A program made the position numbers and the translations under genes. A stretch of 64,000 bases of DNA. Origin: Pleurodeles waltl. Taxonomy: Eukaryota > Chordata > Amphibia > Caudata > Salamandridae. The stretch spans positions 852,284,760-852,348,759 of the forward strand of contig NC_090447.1 of assembly GCF_031143425.1 (NCBI RefSeq). Reading direction: 5' to 3'. The notes under the pieces are model-generated. The model was not told the DNA's origin. It saw nothing but the letters and a program-made list of their open reading frames with translations, and did not search any database. How positions within the stretch are numbered: position 1 is the first letter of the stretch; each line of letters starts with the position of its first letter. Shown here in pieces: positions 34,429 through 44,038 of the stretch.

Positions 34429-35169
34429 TCACCAATACAGACTTCTTATCCTTTCTTTTGTTTTACAAATACCATGATGACCAGAATGTGCTAGACCTAT
34501 AAAGCCTTCAAGTAAGCCAGAAGGAGGTATCGATCTGCAACCCCTCAATACCCATATGTTCTGTATGGAAAGCTCATGCCAAACCTTCTTAAACTGCAAA
34601 TTGTCTTTCTCACAATTCATCAAAAACTTGCCTGAAACCAGTAAGTCTTTGATCTTCAGTAATTCATCATCTTTGCTTAACTCTGGCAACCACTCCTTTT
34701 CCGAGATACAACCATCGGTTACACTGCAAACCTTAACATCTTCGGCACCCCACCAAGAAACATCATCATCATTCCCATCAAAACCCTCTGTTCTCATTCT
34801 GCACAAACAATCAGCAGTTCTGTTCTCACACCCGGGTACATATTTAACAACAAAATGAAAGTCCTGTAGACCAACAATCTATTTACAAATACAAGAAGAA
34901 ATGTTGTCTAACCCTTTTTTTTCAAAAACGTTTCGTAGTGGTTTATGATCAGTCTGTACTTCAAAATGTACCCCCCAAAGAAACTGCTTAAACTTCTTAA
35001 CATCCCAAAATATAGCCAAAGCCTTTCTCAATTGTGGAATATCTAAATTCTGCTCCGCGCAAACTACACGAAGCGAAAGCAATGATGTTATCATTATTAT
35101 TATTCAATTGCTTAAGAACACAACCTAGATCCTTTTCTGAGGCATCAGTGATAACATAGCTAAAGCGGT
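34429..35169 (-). pseudogene. Gypsy C RNase H and integrase zinc region
   Basis: RNase H pieces include VITDASEKDLG (about 35145), AIFWDVKKFKQFLWG and VQTDHKPLRNVF. After a linker, the integrase N-terminus shows HSGHHGICKTKERIRSLYW near 34460. Stops interrupt the RNase H and the zinc region. Confidence 0.83.
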
Positions 35170-35840
35170 TCAAAAGCTGCTAAGAGACTGAGCAGAAGAC
35201 AAAGCAAGTTTCAAGTCCTCAAATTCTTTTTGACATTCATCAGACCAAACAAACTCTGTTCCTTTCCTGAGCAAATGTCTAATGGAGCTAGATCTCCCAG
35301 CAAAATTAGGAACAAACCTAGCATTGAATTCTGCAATCCCCCCAAAATCTTGAAAATTGTCCTTTTTCTCAGGGTAGGACAAATTCACTATGGACTTCAC
35401 TAAAGCATCTTTAGGTTTGACGCCATTACCAGATATGACATGCACCAAATCTGTAATTTCTGGCCTGGACAATTTGCACTTATCACCTTTCAGTGTGATA
35501 CCTTTTGACTGAAATATTTGCAGAACATTCCTGACTCTTTCCTTGTGTTGTTCAAGAGTGTCTGTGAAAATAAGAACATCATCCTGGAAAAACTTAACAC
35601 TCTCCATATCTCCCAGGATTTCATTCATAAGCCTCTGAAAAACAGATGCTGCAGAACAAAGGCCAAAAGGCATCCTATAGAATTTATAGACCACAAATGG
35701 TGTGATGAAAGAAGTCAACAATTTGGATTTCTCACACAATTGCACTAGTAGTAAAGTACTTAGCATTGCCTAAGGAACTAACCATCTCAGTTATAATTGG
35801 TAAAGGAAATCTATCTTCAGTTACTTCCTTGTTAAGATTT
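35170..35840 (-). pseudogene. Gypsy C reverse transcriptase, main part
   Basis: Continues from the other side of the LINE: EDRFPLPIITEMVSSLG, then RMPFGLCSAASVFQRLMNEI, the catalytic FFQDDVLIF and thumb/connection motifs (KLSRPEITDLVHVISGNG; FGGIAEFNARFVPNFAG). One stop (near 35750) and small shifts break it. The aspartate pair is preserved. Confidence 0.88.
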
Positions 35841-35849
35841 GGTAAGTCA

Positions 35850-36090
35850 GTCAGTCAGTCAAAATAACTTTATTCGGCGTTTAGCCATAAAAGTATACAT
35901 ACATACATAAAAGTCATCATAAAATACAGTACTTATGGCATTCATAAAAAGCAAATCTATTAAGTCTAAGCTTACCGCCCAAGCTTACTAAAACAGTATA
36001 AGATAATAAATACTTATAAAAGCGTATATAATGATAAGACAATATAGTAATAAGACAATGCCTAGTTTCTCTTAATAAATAGTCACATTA
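35850..36090 (-). other. LINE 3' region with (GACT)n tail
   Basis: A/T-rich 3' untranslated region ending, on the minus strand, in AATAAAGTTATTTT followed by GACTGACTGACTG. The tail unit matches the first bases of the target duplication, suggesting that priming used this short pairing. Confidence 0.85.
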
Positions 36091-39000
36091 CTAGTTCATA
36101 TCGGTTTCTAATGGTGATAGCGGATTTAATAAAACTAAGAATTTGGATGAGAGGCTTTGGATGCCAGTCAATCCTTCTTTGTAGGAAGAAGTATGCAAGT
36201 TACGCAAAATGGGTAATAAAAAGGATTTCCTGGGAACTGAGTAAAGTTTACAGAATAAGATAAAGTGGCAAGTACTTTGTTTCGAAAAGTTATCACAAGG
36301 GCATGACGGTAGTGTTTTTTCCCACACACATTTTATCGGGAACGCCACTCTAAAATGGATCAGATTAAATCTAAAAAGTACGAGTAAAGAGTATAAAGAA
36401 GGAGTCGGGAACCAAACAAAATAAGGTTCTAGCAAGTCTGATGATAGAATTTGTATGTATGAATTAAAAGAGCTAAATTTCTCTGCCACTTGGTATCTAA
36501 GATTCATAACATGCTCTTTATGTCGAAGTTTAACAATTGCTTTCGCATTAGCTGGCAGGAGCTCTGGTTTAAAATACATATACTCCAAATCCAAGTTTCG
36601 GAAGCCATTGTGAACAAAATTTAGCCATGGAATTTTGTTACAGTTTGTTAGTGAAATACAATCTTTTACACAATCGTGTGTTAAAGTAGCTGCCGGATTT
36701 GACCATACTTTTATCCATAGCAAAAGTGGGGCAATATCTATCAAATCTGTAATGTAGCGGATTCCCAGTTCCTCATGGCATAAAATGTTCGCTATGTTCT
36801 TAGGTACCATAAGTAACCGATGAAGGAATTTATTCTCTGCAAGCTGTAAAATGCTTGGACTGGTATATCCCCAAAGGCCACCCCCATAAATCGCCGCCAA
36901 AACACATTTAGAGTCGTAGAGCGTGAGGATCTGGTGGACCGGTCTATGCCCTAATCTGCGGGCAAAGCGAAAGATTGCCTGTTGTTGAAACTTAAAATTC
37001 AAATGGAATTTCCAAGACAGAGTGGAACTTAGATACAGACCTAGATAGCAAAAGTCTTTTACCTTTGTCAAAGTGTTCCCCCCATTCTAAAACATTTGGT
37101 ACGAGTGTTTTTAGGACAACAGGTCATAACGTGTGATTTTTTAAAATTGACTTTCAAATCAAGCTCTCGTGTGTGTGGTAAAAAAAGATCCAGGAGAGTC
37201 TGTAGACCATTGGCCGTGCGGGCAATTAAAACAGCATCATCGGCATATAGTAAAATTGGCAATTGTCTAAAACTCATCCTTGGGAAATCCTTACCATTTT
37301 GGACCAAACAATTATACAAGCCGTTTATGTACAGTAAAAACAGGAAAGGTGCCAGTGTGCAGCCCTGTCTAACACCTCGATTGGAAACAAGGGGATGGGA
37401 CCTTTCGCCGTGTTGTCCAAACTGAATTGAAATATAGAGGTCAGAGTATAAGCGTTTGATCAAAACTAACAAATCTTGCTCAATCCCCATTGTATCCATT
37501 ATGTCCCACAGTTTTGCTCTGTTCACCATATCAAATGCACTAGACAGATCTATAAATGCTAAGTGGATAGGTTCTCTTTTGGCAATAACATATTTACTGA
37601 GGATAAGATGTAAATTTAGGGCCTGGTCCACTGTGCCTAATCCAGGCCTAAACCCATATTGAATTGGCGATAAAATGTTTGTCCTTACAACCCAATCCTC
37701 GAGCCGGGTCAGAATGACACTCCCCAGTATCTTTGCCGTGGAGTCTATTAAAGAGATAGGTCTATAGCAGAAGGGGTCGAGCCTATTACCCTTTTTGAAG
37801 ATCGGAACGATTATTGCCATTAACCATGAGGAGGGGATAGCACTTTGAATAGCACTGTTCAGAACATTTGTGATTAATGGAACCCAAAGATCAGGTAGAG
37901 ATTTAAATAGGTCCACCGGTATCCCATCAGGGCCAGGAGCTTTCCTTAGTTTCATTTTAGTTATTGCTGCACTGATCTCATGTGCCTCAAGTAAAATGCC
38001 GCTCTTAACTGGAATTGGAGTAGTCGAACATGGGAGGCCACATACCTCCCCTCCGTCATTGGGATTATTTGCAGATTGAAATACAGATGAAAAATGGTCT
38101 ACCCAAACCCCCTCTGGTATCAAACAGTCGTCATCCCTATTTTCCTTTCCTGAAAAATATGGGTGATTAACCACCTTCCAAAATTGAGAGGGATCCCGTA
38201 GTTCCGTCGCTGCCATAAGGTCTTCCCAAGCGCTAGTGCGTATTTCATTCTTTCTCTCTTCAAGGACTGATTTATATCGGCCCCTGGCCTGTTTAATTAG
38301 ATCCCGGTTACATGGAATAGTTTTGATCGCTGACTTTAGATCTCTATGGGCAGCCGTACAGGCAGAATTGAACCACCGTTGAGGTTTTGCACCTTTGGGA
38401 TATTGGGCACACATCAGTGCCTGAGAAATAGCACAGCTTAAAGATTCAAATACAGTTATAAGTTGGAATATAGTGGATTGCAGGGACAAGCAAGTGTTGA
38501 TGTCAGCCTTATTTTGAGTAATAAGGTTCGTGTGAAAAGTGTTAGAGTTTACTCTCTCCCACCTCATGCGAGGGCCAGAATTTCTTTTAAACACCTCTTT
38601 CCCTTTATATGCAGTCCTAGGTAAGATTGCTCTAGTTTTAAAGGATAATTTTATACTCAAAGGGTTATGGTCACTGGCACAGTGAGATTTAATTTTAAAA
38701 TCCACTATTGAACGTGAAAGTGAGGAATTAATAAGAATAAAATCAATAATGCTGCCGTTAGTACTTCCTGTATAGGTGGGTGTTTCTCTTATCTGACTGT
38801 TTGCCATATCCCTTGCAAAGGCAAGATCAAATTTATAAATAAGGGTATTCAAGGCATTTCATAAATTAGAGTGAATAAAATGAGTGAGTGACTCTCTGCC
38901 TTCTGTAGCGGCACCACATAAGTGAGGTAATTCATACTTGCATAACTGAGCATTAAAATCTCCAACCCAGATCGTATCAAATTCCCTGTCCTGGAGTTTC

Positions 39001-39560
39001 CCGGCTGAGTCTAGTTGGTCTGTAAGCTCTTCGAGACTTCCTGGCAGAGCAACACTTGGAATGTTATTGTAAAAGTTTAAGAGTAAAATGTCTTTCCGTC
39101 CGGATATTGATAATAAAACTACCAAAAAAAAAGCAGAAGACCAAATCAATGAAACCTCAATTTTTGGGAGTAATAATGACACAAGTACCAGAAGGCCGCC
39201 ACTTGCTCTGCCTGCTCTAGATGGAGTAGCTGGCTGACATACAGAGTAGTAGCCGTCTAAATGGAAGGGTGCCGTAAGCCAAGTTTCTTGAAAACAAATG
39301 ATATCAAATGTGGATATAAATTCCAGCCATTCCAAATTTTCAACTTTAGAACGCAACCCAGTAATATTCCAACTAATTAAAGATAACAATGCGTTACTTT
39401 GCTGGGGCATTTTCCCAGACTCCTCAGTTATGACCGTGTCTGTTGTAAGATGTGGAAAGCTAACTAACTCGTCAGACCCTAGGTGGGATTCCAAAAGTGT
39501 ATGCACTCCCATCAGCTCTGGTTCCTGTAAATAATCTTTTAGGAGCCCCAAGCCCTCCAA
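36091..39560 (-). pseudogene. LINE ORF2: AP endonuclease and reverse transcriptase
   Basis: The endonuclease (39560 to about 38650) shows SWNITGLRS, CFQETWL, GRASGGLLVLV, WVGDFNAQL and CASDHNPL, all expected motifs. RT (about 38000-37100) shows GPDGIPVDLFK, YRPISLIDSTAKILG, HLAFIDLSSAFD and the catalytic LLYADDAV. The C-terminal region (37071-36091) has a CCHC-like cluster CPCDNFSKQSTCHFILFC. Two lesions are seen: TGA at 38861-38859 after the endonuclease core, and loss of one G in a G run near 37085 that shifts the frame into the C-terminal region. ORF2 nicks the target and primes cDNA from it. The first ATG is inside the frame; an upstream start shared with ORF1 is possible. Confidence 0.92.
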
Positions 39561-39563
39561 TTG

Positions 39564-40891
39564 TCAATCAATTGCGTCAAGGGAAGAGTGATTTTGGGTA
39601 CCCCCAGGGTCAAGGGTGGGGTTCTGTAAAGGTGCCTTTGTTAGAATATTTTTACCAAGGGAAGCCCTCATAGGAGGAAGTGATAAAGTGGGCGGCCTGT
39701 AGAAAAAGCTTAATGGATAGACTTTGATCCCACCTTGCCCTTTTGGACTCGATGGTAGAGACGCCAACAAATGATTAACACAATGAGAGTTTGCAAAATT
39801 AATCACTATGCAATCGCCTTCATATGCTTTTTTAGACAAGCCTAACCACTTCACCCTTCTAGCCATAATTATTCTATTATTTAGATCATCTTGATGTCTA
39901 AGTTTTTGGCTCATCCAATGTGCACATTTCCTTATTAGCGCATGAGTATCTTCCTTCTGAGTGCAATCAAGAGGAGGAACGTTTGCTAAGACTAAAACAT
40001 ATGGTAAGCTATCCGGAGGAAGCTGTAGAACCTCCTTTGTACTACTGGAAGATCTAGGTTTAGAAGCAGTTTCAGGCCTCAGTAAGGCAATCGCACCACC
40101 AGCCAGAGAAGACAGGGAATCAGTTAATAAGTCATCATGGGAATTGCGGGTAGGTATGCGATGGAACGGGAGTTGGTTGCAATTCATTAAACAGTTAGCC
40201 TGCTGAGAGGCATTGGGATCAGACACCAATTTCGGAGTAGAGGGACGGGAATTTGTACTAGATTTTAGAGTGGACTGCTGAGGCAGATATTTAAAAATAG
40301 TTTCTTGTAACTGCTCAAATTTGGAATCAATAAGTAATGTTAGCTTCTCCTCTAAAGCCGAAAAAAAAGGTTTGAGGATCGAGTCTAAGTTGGTCAAATG
40401 ATTGTCTCTTAGAATCCTGCAGTCTGAGCCTAGTTCGCCCCATAATGGAGTTTCCTTTGGAAAAGGGTCGGCCGGGGTATCCAATGGTGTAGAAATACAT
40501 TCCTTAGCCTTCGTTGGATATTTGAGTAACTTATTACACTTACGGAGTCCTCCAGCTTTCCTTTTTTTGGGGGGAGGGGGAGTGTCAGCTAAATGTTCGA
40601 TGTTAGCTGTGTTAAAGGGCTGTAAAGAATGAGAAGCATTAACGTCATCTTCAGGCAGAGGCGAATTGAACTCACGGGGAGCAATTGAAGAGACTGCAGA
40701 CTGTATATAAGTCGTGGGTTCTAAAGAGGTTCTTTGAGTCAAGTTATTTGCCACCCCAATTCTTTCTTCCACTTGGACAATTTCAGTTTCAATGGCCCGA
40801 TAACTGAAGATAAGTAGCTAGTTATTGATGATTGGACGGGCATAGCGTGTGCTCCATCGGCCCCAGGTGTGGTGGTCTTTCTTTTACCCAT
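39564..40891 (-). pseudogene. LINE ORF1 protein, one frameshift
   Basis: Starts at the ATG at 40891 (MGKRKTTTPGADGAHAMPV). A one-base indel near 40797 moves the frame, after which about 400 residues are open. An N-terminal segment with a short basic patch (PPPKKRKAGG) precedes a helical middle (LDSILKPFFSALEEKLTLLI, then KFEQLQETIFKYL), likely a coiled coil. A C-terminal domain begins SLPYVLVLANVPPLDC and contains NNRIIMARRVKWLG, which could be an RRM-like RNA-binding fold. LINE ORF1 proteins bind their RNA and assemble particles. The stop is TGA, in the same frame as ORF2. Confidence 0.8.
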
Positions 40892-41248
40892 CGTCTTGCA
40901 AATAATAGTGGGGCAAAACGCCAATCTAAGCCGATATGAGTAAAATACAGGGAAGCAATGGCTGTGTGAAAATAGTAAATAGATAAGTGGAACTGCTCTC
41001 TTAGCGGATCTTACTTAGATGCCAGTTACTTAGGACCTCCCAAGCCGTGAAACCCAAATAAGGGGGGTTATGGAAGAACAATCACAGGAGAGAAAAATGC
41101 AGTACCTCTTAGGAGTCCAATGAGCCTGATCCTGAAATCCCAAGGGAGTTCTCAGGGGGTGGCCCAGCCCAGCCTCTTCCGGGCACTGACGGGCGAAGGA
41201 CGGGCCCGCCCTTGGGCCGGGCTTTGCCCGGGCACCGCCCGCGCGCGT
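40892..41248 (-). promoter_or_regulatory. LINE 5' untranslated region
   Basis: The remainder of the 5' region between the tandem units and the ORF1 start, CpG-rich around 41150-41248. It is probably part of the internal promoter. No start codon in good frame was found upstream of 40891. Confidence 0.6.
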
Positions 41249-41400
41249 CCCGCAACAGCGGGAGCGCGAATCAAGTTTAAAGGGCTCCTGTCCTGTGGAC
41301 CGCCTCAGCCTCCAAAACGCGCTTCCCGCGACAGCGGGACGCGAATCAAGTTTAAAGGGCTCCTGCCCCGTGGACCGCCTCCGCCTCCAAAACGCGCTTC
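41249..41400 (-). repeat. LINE 5' region: two 75-bp tandem units
   Basis: CAAGTTTAAAGGGCTCCTG recurs 75 bases apart, each unit also containing GACCGCCT and AAAACGCGCTTC. They form the very 5' end of the LINE. CpG-rich tandem units at LINE 5' ends often act as promoters, which is the likely role here. Confidence 0.85.
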
Positions 41401-41409
41401 GGTAAGTCA

Positions 41410-41836
41410 ACACACAACCTGATGTCCCCAGACTTTTTTGTAGCAACAACAATAGGAGCAATCCGTTGAGCAGCCACTTCTTCAATTATGCCCTGCAATT
41501 GCAACTTCTGAAGTTCAGCTTTTACTTTGTCCTGCAAACTAAAGGGAATGCTCCTGACCTTACAAGCAATAGGTAATGCATTTTCTTTCAAGACAATGCA
41601 ATGTTTGTAACCCTTAATACAACCCACTTTGATGTTAAAGACAACTGGAAACTCATGCATTAATTCCTCACCAAAATTACAAACTTTCTGTACTTGAACC
41701 TGTGGCACAGAATTGGGATTCAGAATAATTCTAGCAACTTTTGATGTGGCCAGCTCAATATAGTGTCACCCACCACCGTACCATAAACTTTACCAACTAT
41801 TTTGTTACCCTTAAACACAATAGCTGCATCAAAGTA
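41410..41836 (-). pseudogene. Gypsy C reverse transcriptase, N-terminal part
   Basis: Open frame from 41708 with the RT lead-in (CIVLKENALPIACKVRSIP, then ELQKLQLQGIIEEV) and KKSGDIRLCVDL. The LINE inserted exactly within the codons after RLCVDL. The RT continues beyond the LINE at 35840. Confidence 0.87.
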
Positions 41837-42859
41837 TCATCTTAATTCAATAGGTTTTCCACTGTAACTGTAAGATGTAACATCTGGATCTTGAAGAGTT
41901 ACTTTCCCTTGAAAATGTTTTGCGTAATCCACTTCCGATACTAAGGTTAACTTTGCTCCTAAGTCCATCATCATAAAGATATTGATACCATTCACCTCCA
42001 CCACCTCCGATAGATACTCACATTGAATGCTAGACACACAATTCACATCATTAACAATTTGCAGAACAAAGTTATGTTCATAATTGTCACACTCAACTTC
42101 ATTCACCTTCAATTTCGGCTTACCCAAGGACTTGCAACATTTGGCAAAATGAACTTTCTTTCCACACTTGTTACAAGAAACATTAAGAGCAGGACGCTCT
42201 TTACTATTAGCTAAGTGTGATGCGGATCCACATCTGGAACATAACAACTTTGACTTCATATTGACATGTGTTTTGCTTTTGACATCTAAAGACTGAACAG
42301 TAGTAGAGGTGTGTTTAGATGTTTTCAAATTCTCAGTGCAAGACTCAGAGTGTTCAGTTTGCTTGGCAATCATCAGAACTTCATCTAAAGTAGGATCCGT
42401 CTTGGACCAAAGGACTTCTCTAATTTTGTCACTCTTACATTCAAGCATGAACTGGTCCCGAATAGGTACATCCACACTTTCACCAAACCTACATTGTGCA
42501 GCTAATTTACGTAAAGTCGTCACAAAATCTTTAATTGTTTCACTGTCATTTTACTTACCTTTACCAAAATAATATCCTTGAAGAATAATGGAAATCTTAG
42601 GTAAGTTATGTCTATCTAACTTGAGCAAAACTATCTCAAACTCATTTAATGAAGAGTGTCCTTCAGCACCATCTGGAGAATTGATCGTAGGTAAAGTTTC
42701 CAAAATTTCTTGACTTCTGCTCCGAGATTGCTGCCACACACTCAGATGTAAGTTAAAAACACTTTTTTCCACTTATGCCATGGGATAGGAGGATCTCCTG
42801 GGACAGATAGAAAAAATGGAGGTGGCGTAATATTCTGCATAGTTCCCAAAAACAACTGT
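41837..42859 (-). pseudogene. Gypsy C gag and protease, broken
   Basis: The capsid part reads across frames from about 42850 (LSVWQQSRSRSQEI) to 42523. The next frame (42523-41837) contains RDQFMLECKSDKIREVL, two zinc knuckles (CSRCGSASHLANSKER, where the last Cys is lost, and CNKCGKKVHFAKCCK, intact) and the protease motif as MMMDLGAKLTLVSEV. The usual Asp-Ser/Thr-Gly there reads Asp-Leu-Gly, so protease activity is probably gone. Confidence 0.82.
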
Positions 42860-43737
42860 ACTGTTTAATATCAGAGAAAAAGAACAAATATTCTAAGAAA
42901 GTCCGGAGTAGTAATGTGTACTAAATAGCACAAGGATACAAAGAGAAACATTCTGTATACTCAAGCAGGACACAGTTACTGTTTAGAACTAGTAACATGT
43001 GTTAAATGCCGCAAATTAGAAGAACAAAGCCCGGTATATATTGCAACAAAATACAGTAGCAATGTAAAAGTAAATTTTTAGCACAGCGCTATCACCGGCA
43101 ATAAATACATCACAGCAGCGAGTAGATACATATTCATTGCATCGTAGCCGAAAGACAACACGGAGCAGCAGCGATCTTCGATGTGAATGCGTGCCTCTTC
43201 CAGCACAATAATGTGCCGTGGTGGGTAATCAACACAAAGAGGCAAGGCGTACGGAAAGAGTGTGGTTATTGGAAGGTGTTGTCAATGGCAACACATGCGA
43301 TGAACAGCGTGCATTGCGTACGGAGAGAGGGTGCTTGTGGGAAGACGTTGTCAATGGCAACACACACAATAAATATCATGCGTCGCGTATGGAGAGAGCG
43401 TGCTTGTAGGAAGACGTTGTCAATGGCAAAGGTGAACAGCATGCATCAGAGGAAGCTGTTGCTTAGTAACCGAGCAGCAGCTTTGAAAAGAAAATGAAAT
43501 GCAACACAAGAGTAGTAGTATGCCAGATAACGAATGGTAACTGAGCATAGATTTGGAAAAAAACAAAGTCCCCCCCAAATAATTACGAGGATGCACAAAG
43601 TTATATGAAAACACTCCGATGAAGGTAGAATAAGATACAATTACAGTGCCTCAAATATAAGTAAATAATAACAACAATGGTGCATTAAAGTTTCTGATGT
43701 TTCCAGAAAGGGTCCAAGGTCCAAATCATCGCCAAAA
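42860..43737 (-). other. Gypsy C leader with 69-bp tandem repeats
   Basis: The non-coding leader between primer site and gag. GTCAATGGCA recurs at 43281, 43350 and 43419, giving three 69-base units over about 43240-43445. Each contains GTTGTCAATGGCAAC, a near-palindrome able to form a hairpin. In retroelements leader hairpins can act in packaging or dimer formation, but that is only inference here. Confidence 0.75.
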
Positions 43738-44038
43738 TGAAGTGGATAATCCAGCTCAAAGGAAGACACATCCATGTAGATTAGAGATGATATGCCGTAG
43801 CTTTTATTGGATACATAGTAGGAAGAAGAAACTCATCCACACCTGCACACAGCTCTCTCTCTTCCAAATACCTGTCCAGAACACAGGAGCATTCCAGACC
43901 ACAACACAGAGAGCCAGTGCAGGGGGGGTAACAGAGCATACCAAGAAAGTCTACAACTACAACATTAATGTTACAATGAGAAAAAATAAATATGGAAAAA
44001 TGAAGCAAAAGGTTATAAAACTAAATATCAATACTACA
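43738..44038 (-). repeat. Gypsy C 5' LTR
   Basis: Ends ATCAATACTACA on the plus strand. The adjoining internal sequence on the minus strand is TTTTGGCGATGATTTGG, a probable primer site sharing TTGGCGAYGA with element B. Confidence 0.9.

Larger units (their letters stand above)
35850..41400 (-). mobile_element. Full-length LINE (APE-type non-LTR retrotransposon)
   Basis: 5.55 kb with two ORFs, inserted in the RT gene of gypsy C. Exact 9-base target copies GGTAAGTCA flank it (35841-35849 and 41401-41409). It has a GC-rich 5' region with tandem repeats, an ORF1, an ORF2 with AP-like endonuclease and RT, an AATAAAG signal and a (GACT)n tail of about 13 bases. The clade is unresolved; L1 is unlikely because the tail is not poly(A). 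Only a few lesions are visible, so it is fairly young. Confidence 0.92.
33174..44038 (-). mobile_element. Gypsy element C, minus strand, split by a LINE
   Basis: LTRs of about 300 bases lie at 43738-44038 (5' for this strand) and 33174-33477 (3'). The insertion sits in forward copy 2 of the long repeat, which resumes at 44039; the flanks GTAGT and GTACC are a decayed 5-base duplication (three of five match). Without the 5.55-kb LINE the element is about 5.3 kb. Gag, protease, RT, RNase H and integrase follow the usual gypsy order. It is related in layout and primer site to element B. Confidence 0.9.

Noticed and set aside
35850..41400. L1-type LINE
   Set aside because: The tail is (GACT)n rather than poly(A), and the RT and C-terminal motifs do not look L1-like by eye. 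The clade is left open.
33174..44038. Endogenous retrovirus with an envelope gene in gypsy B or C
   Set aside because: After integrase the frames run directly to the purine tract and 3' LTR. No signal peptide, furin-type site or membrane segment was seen.
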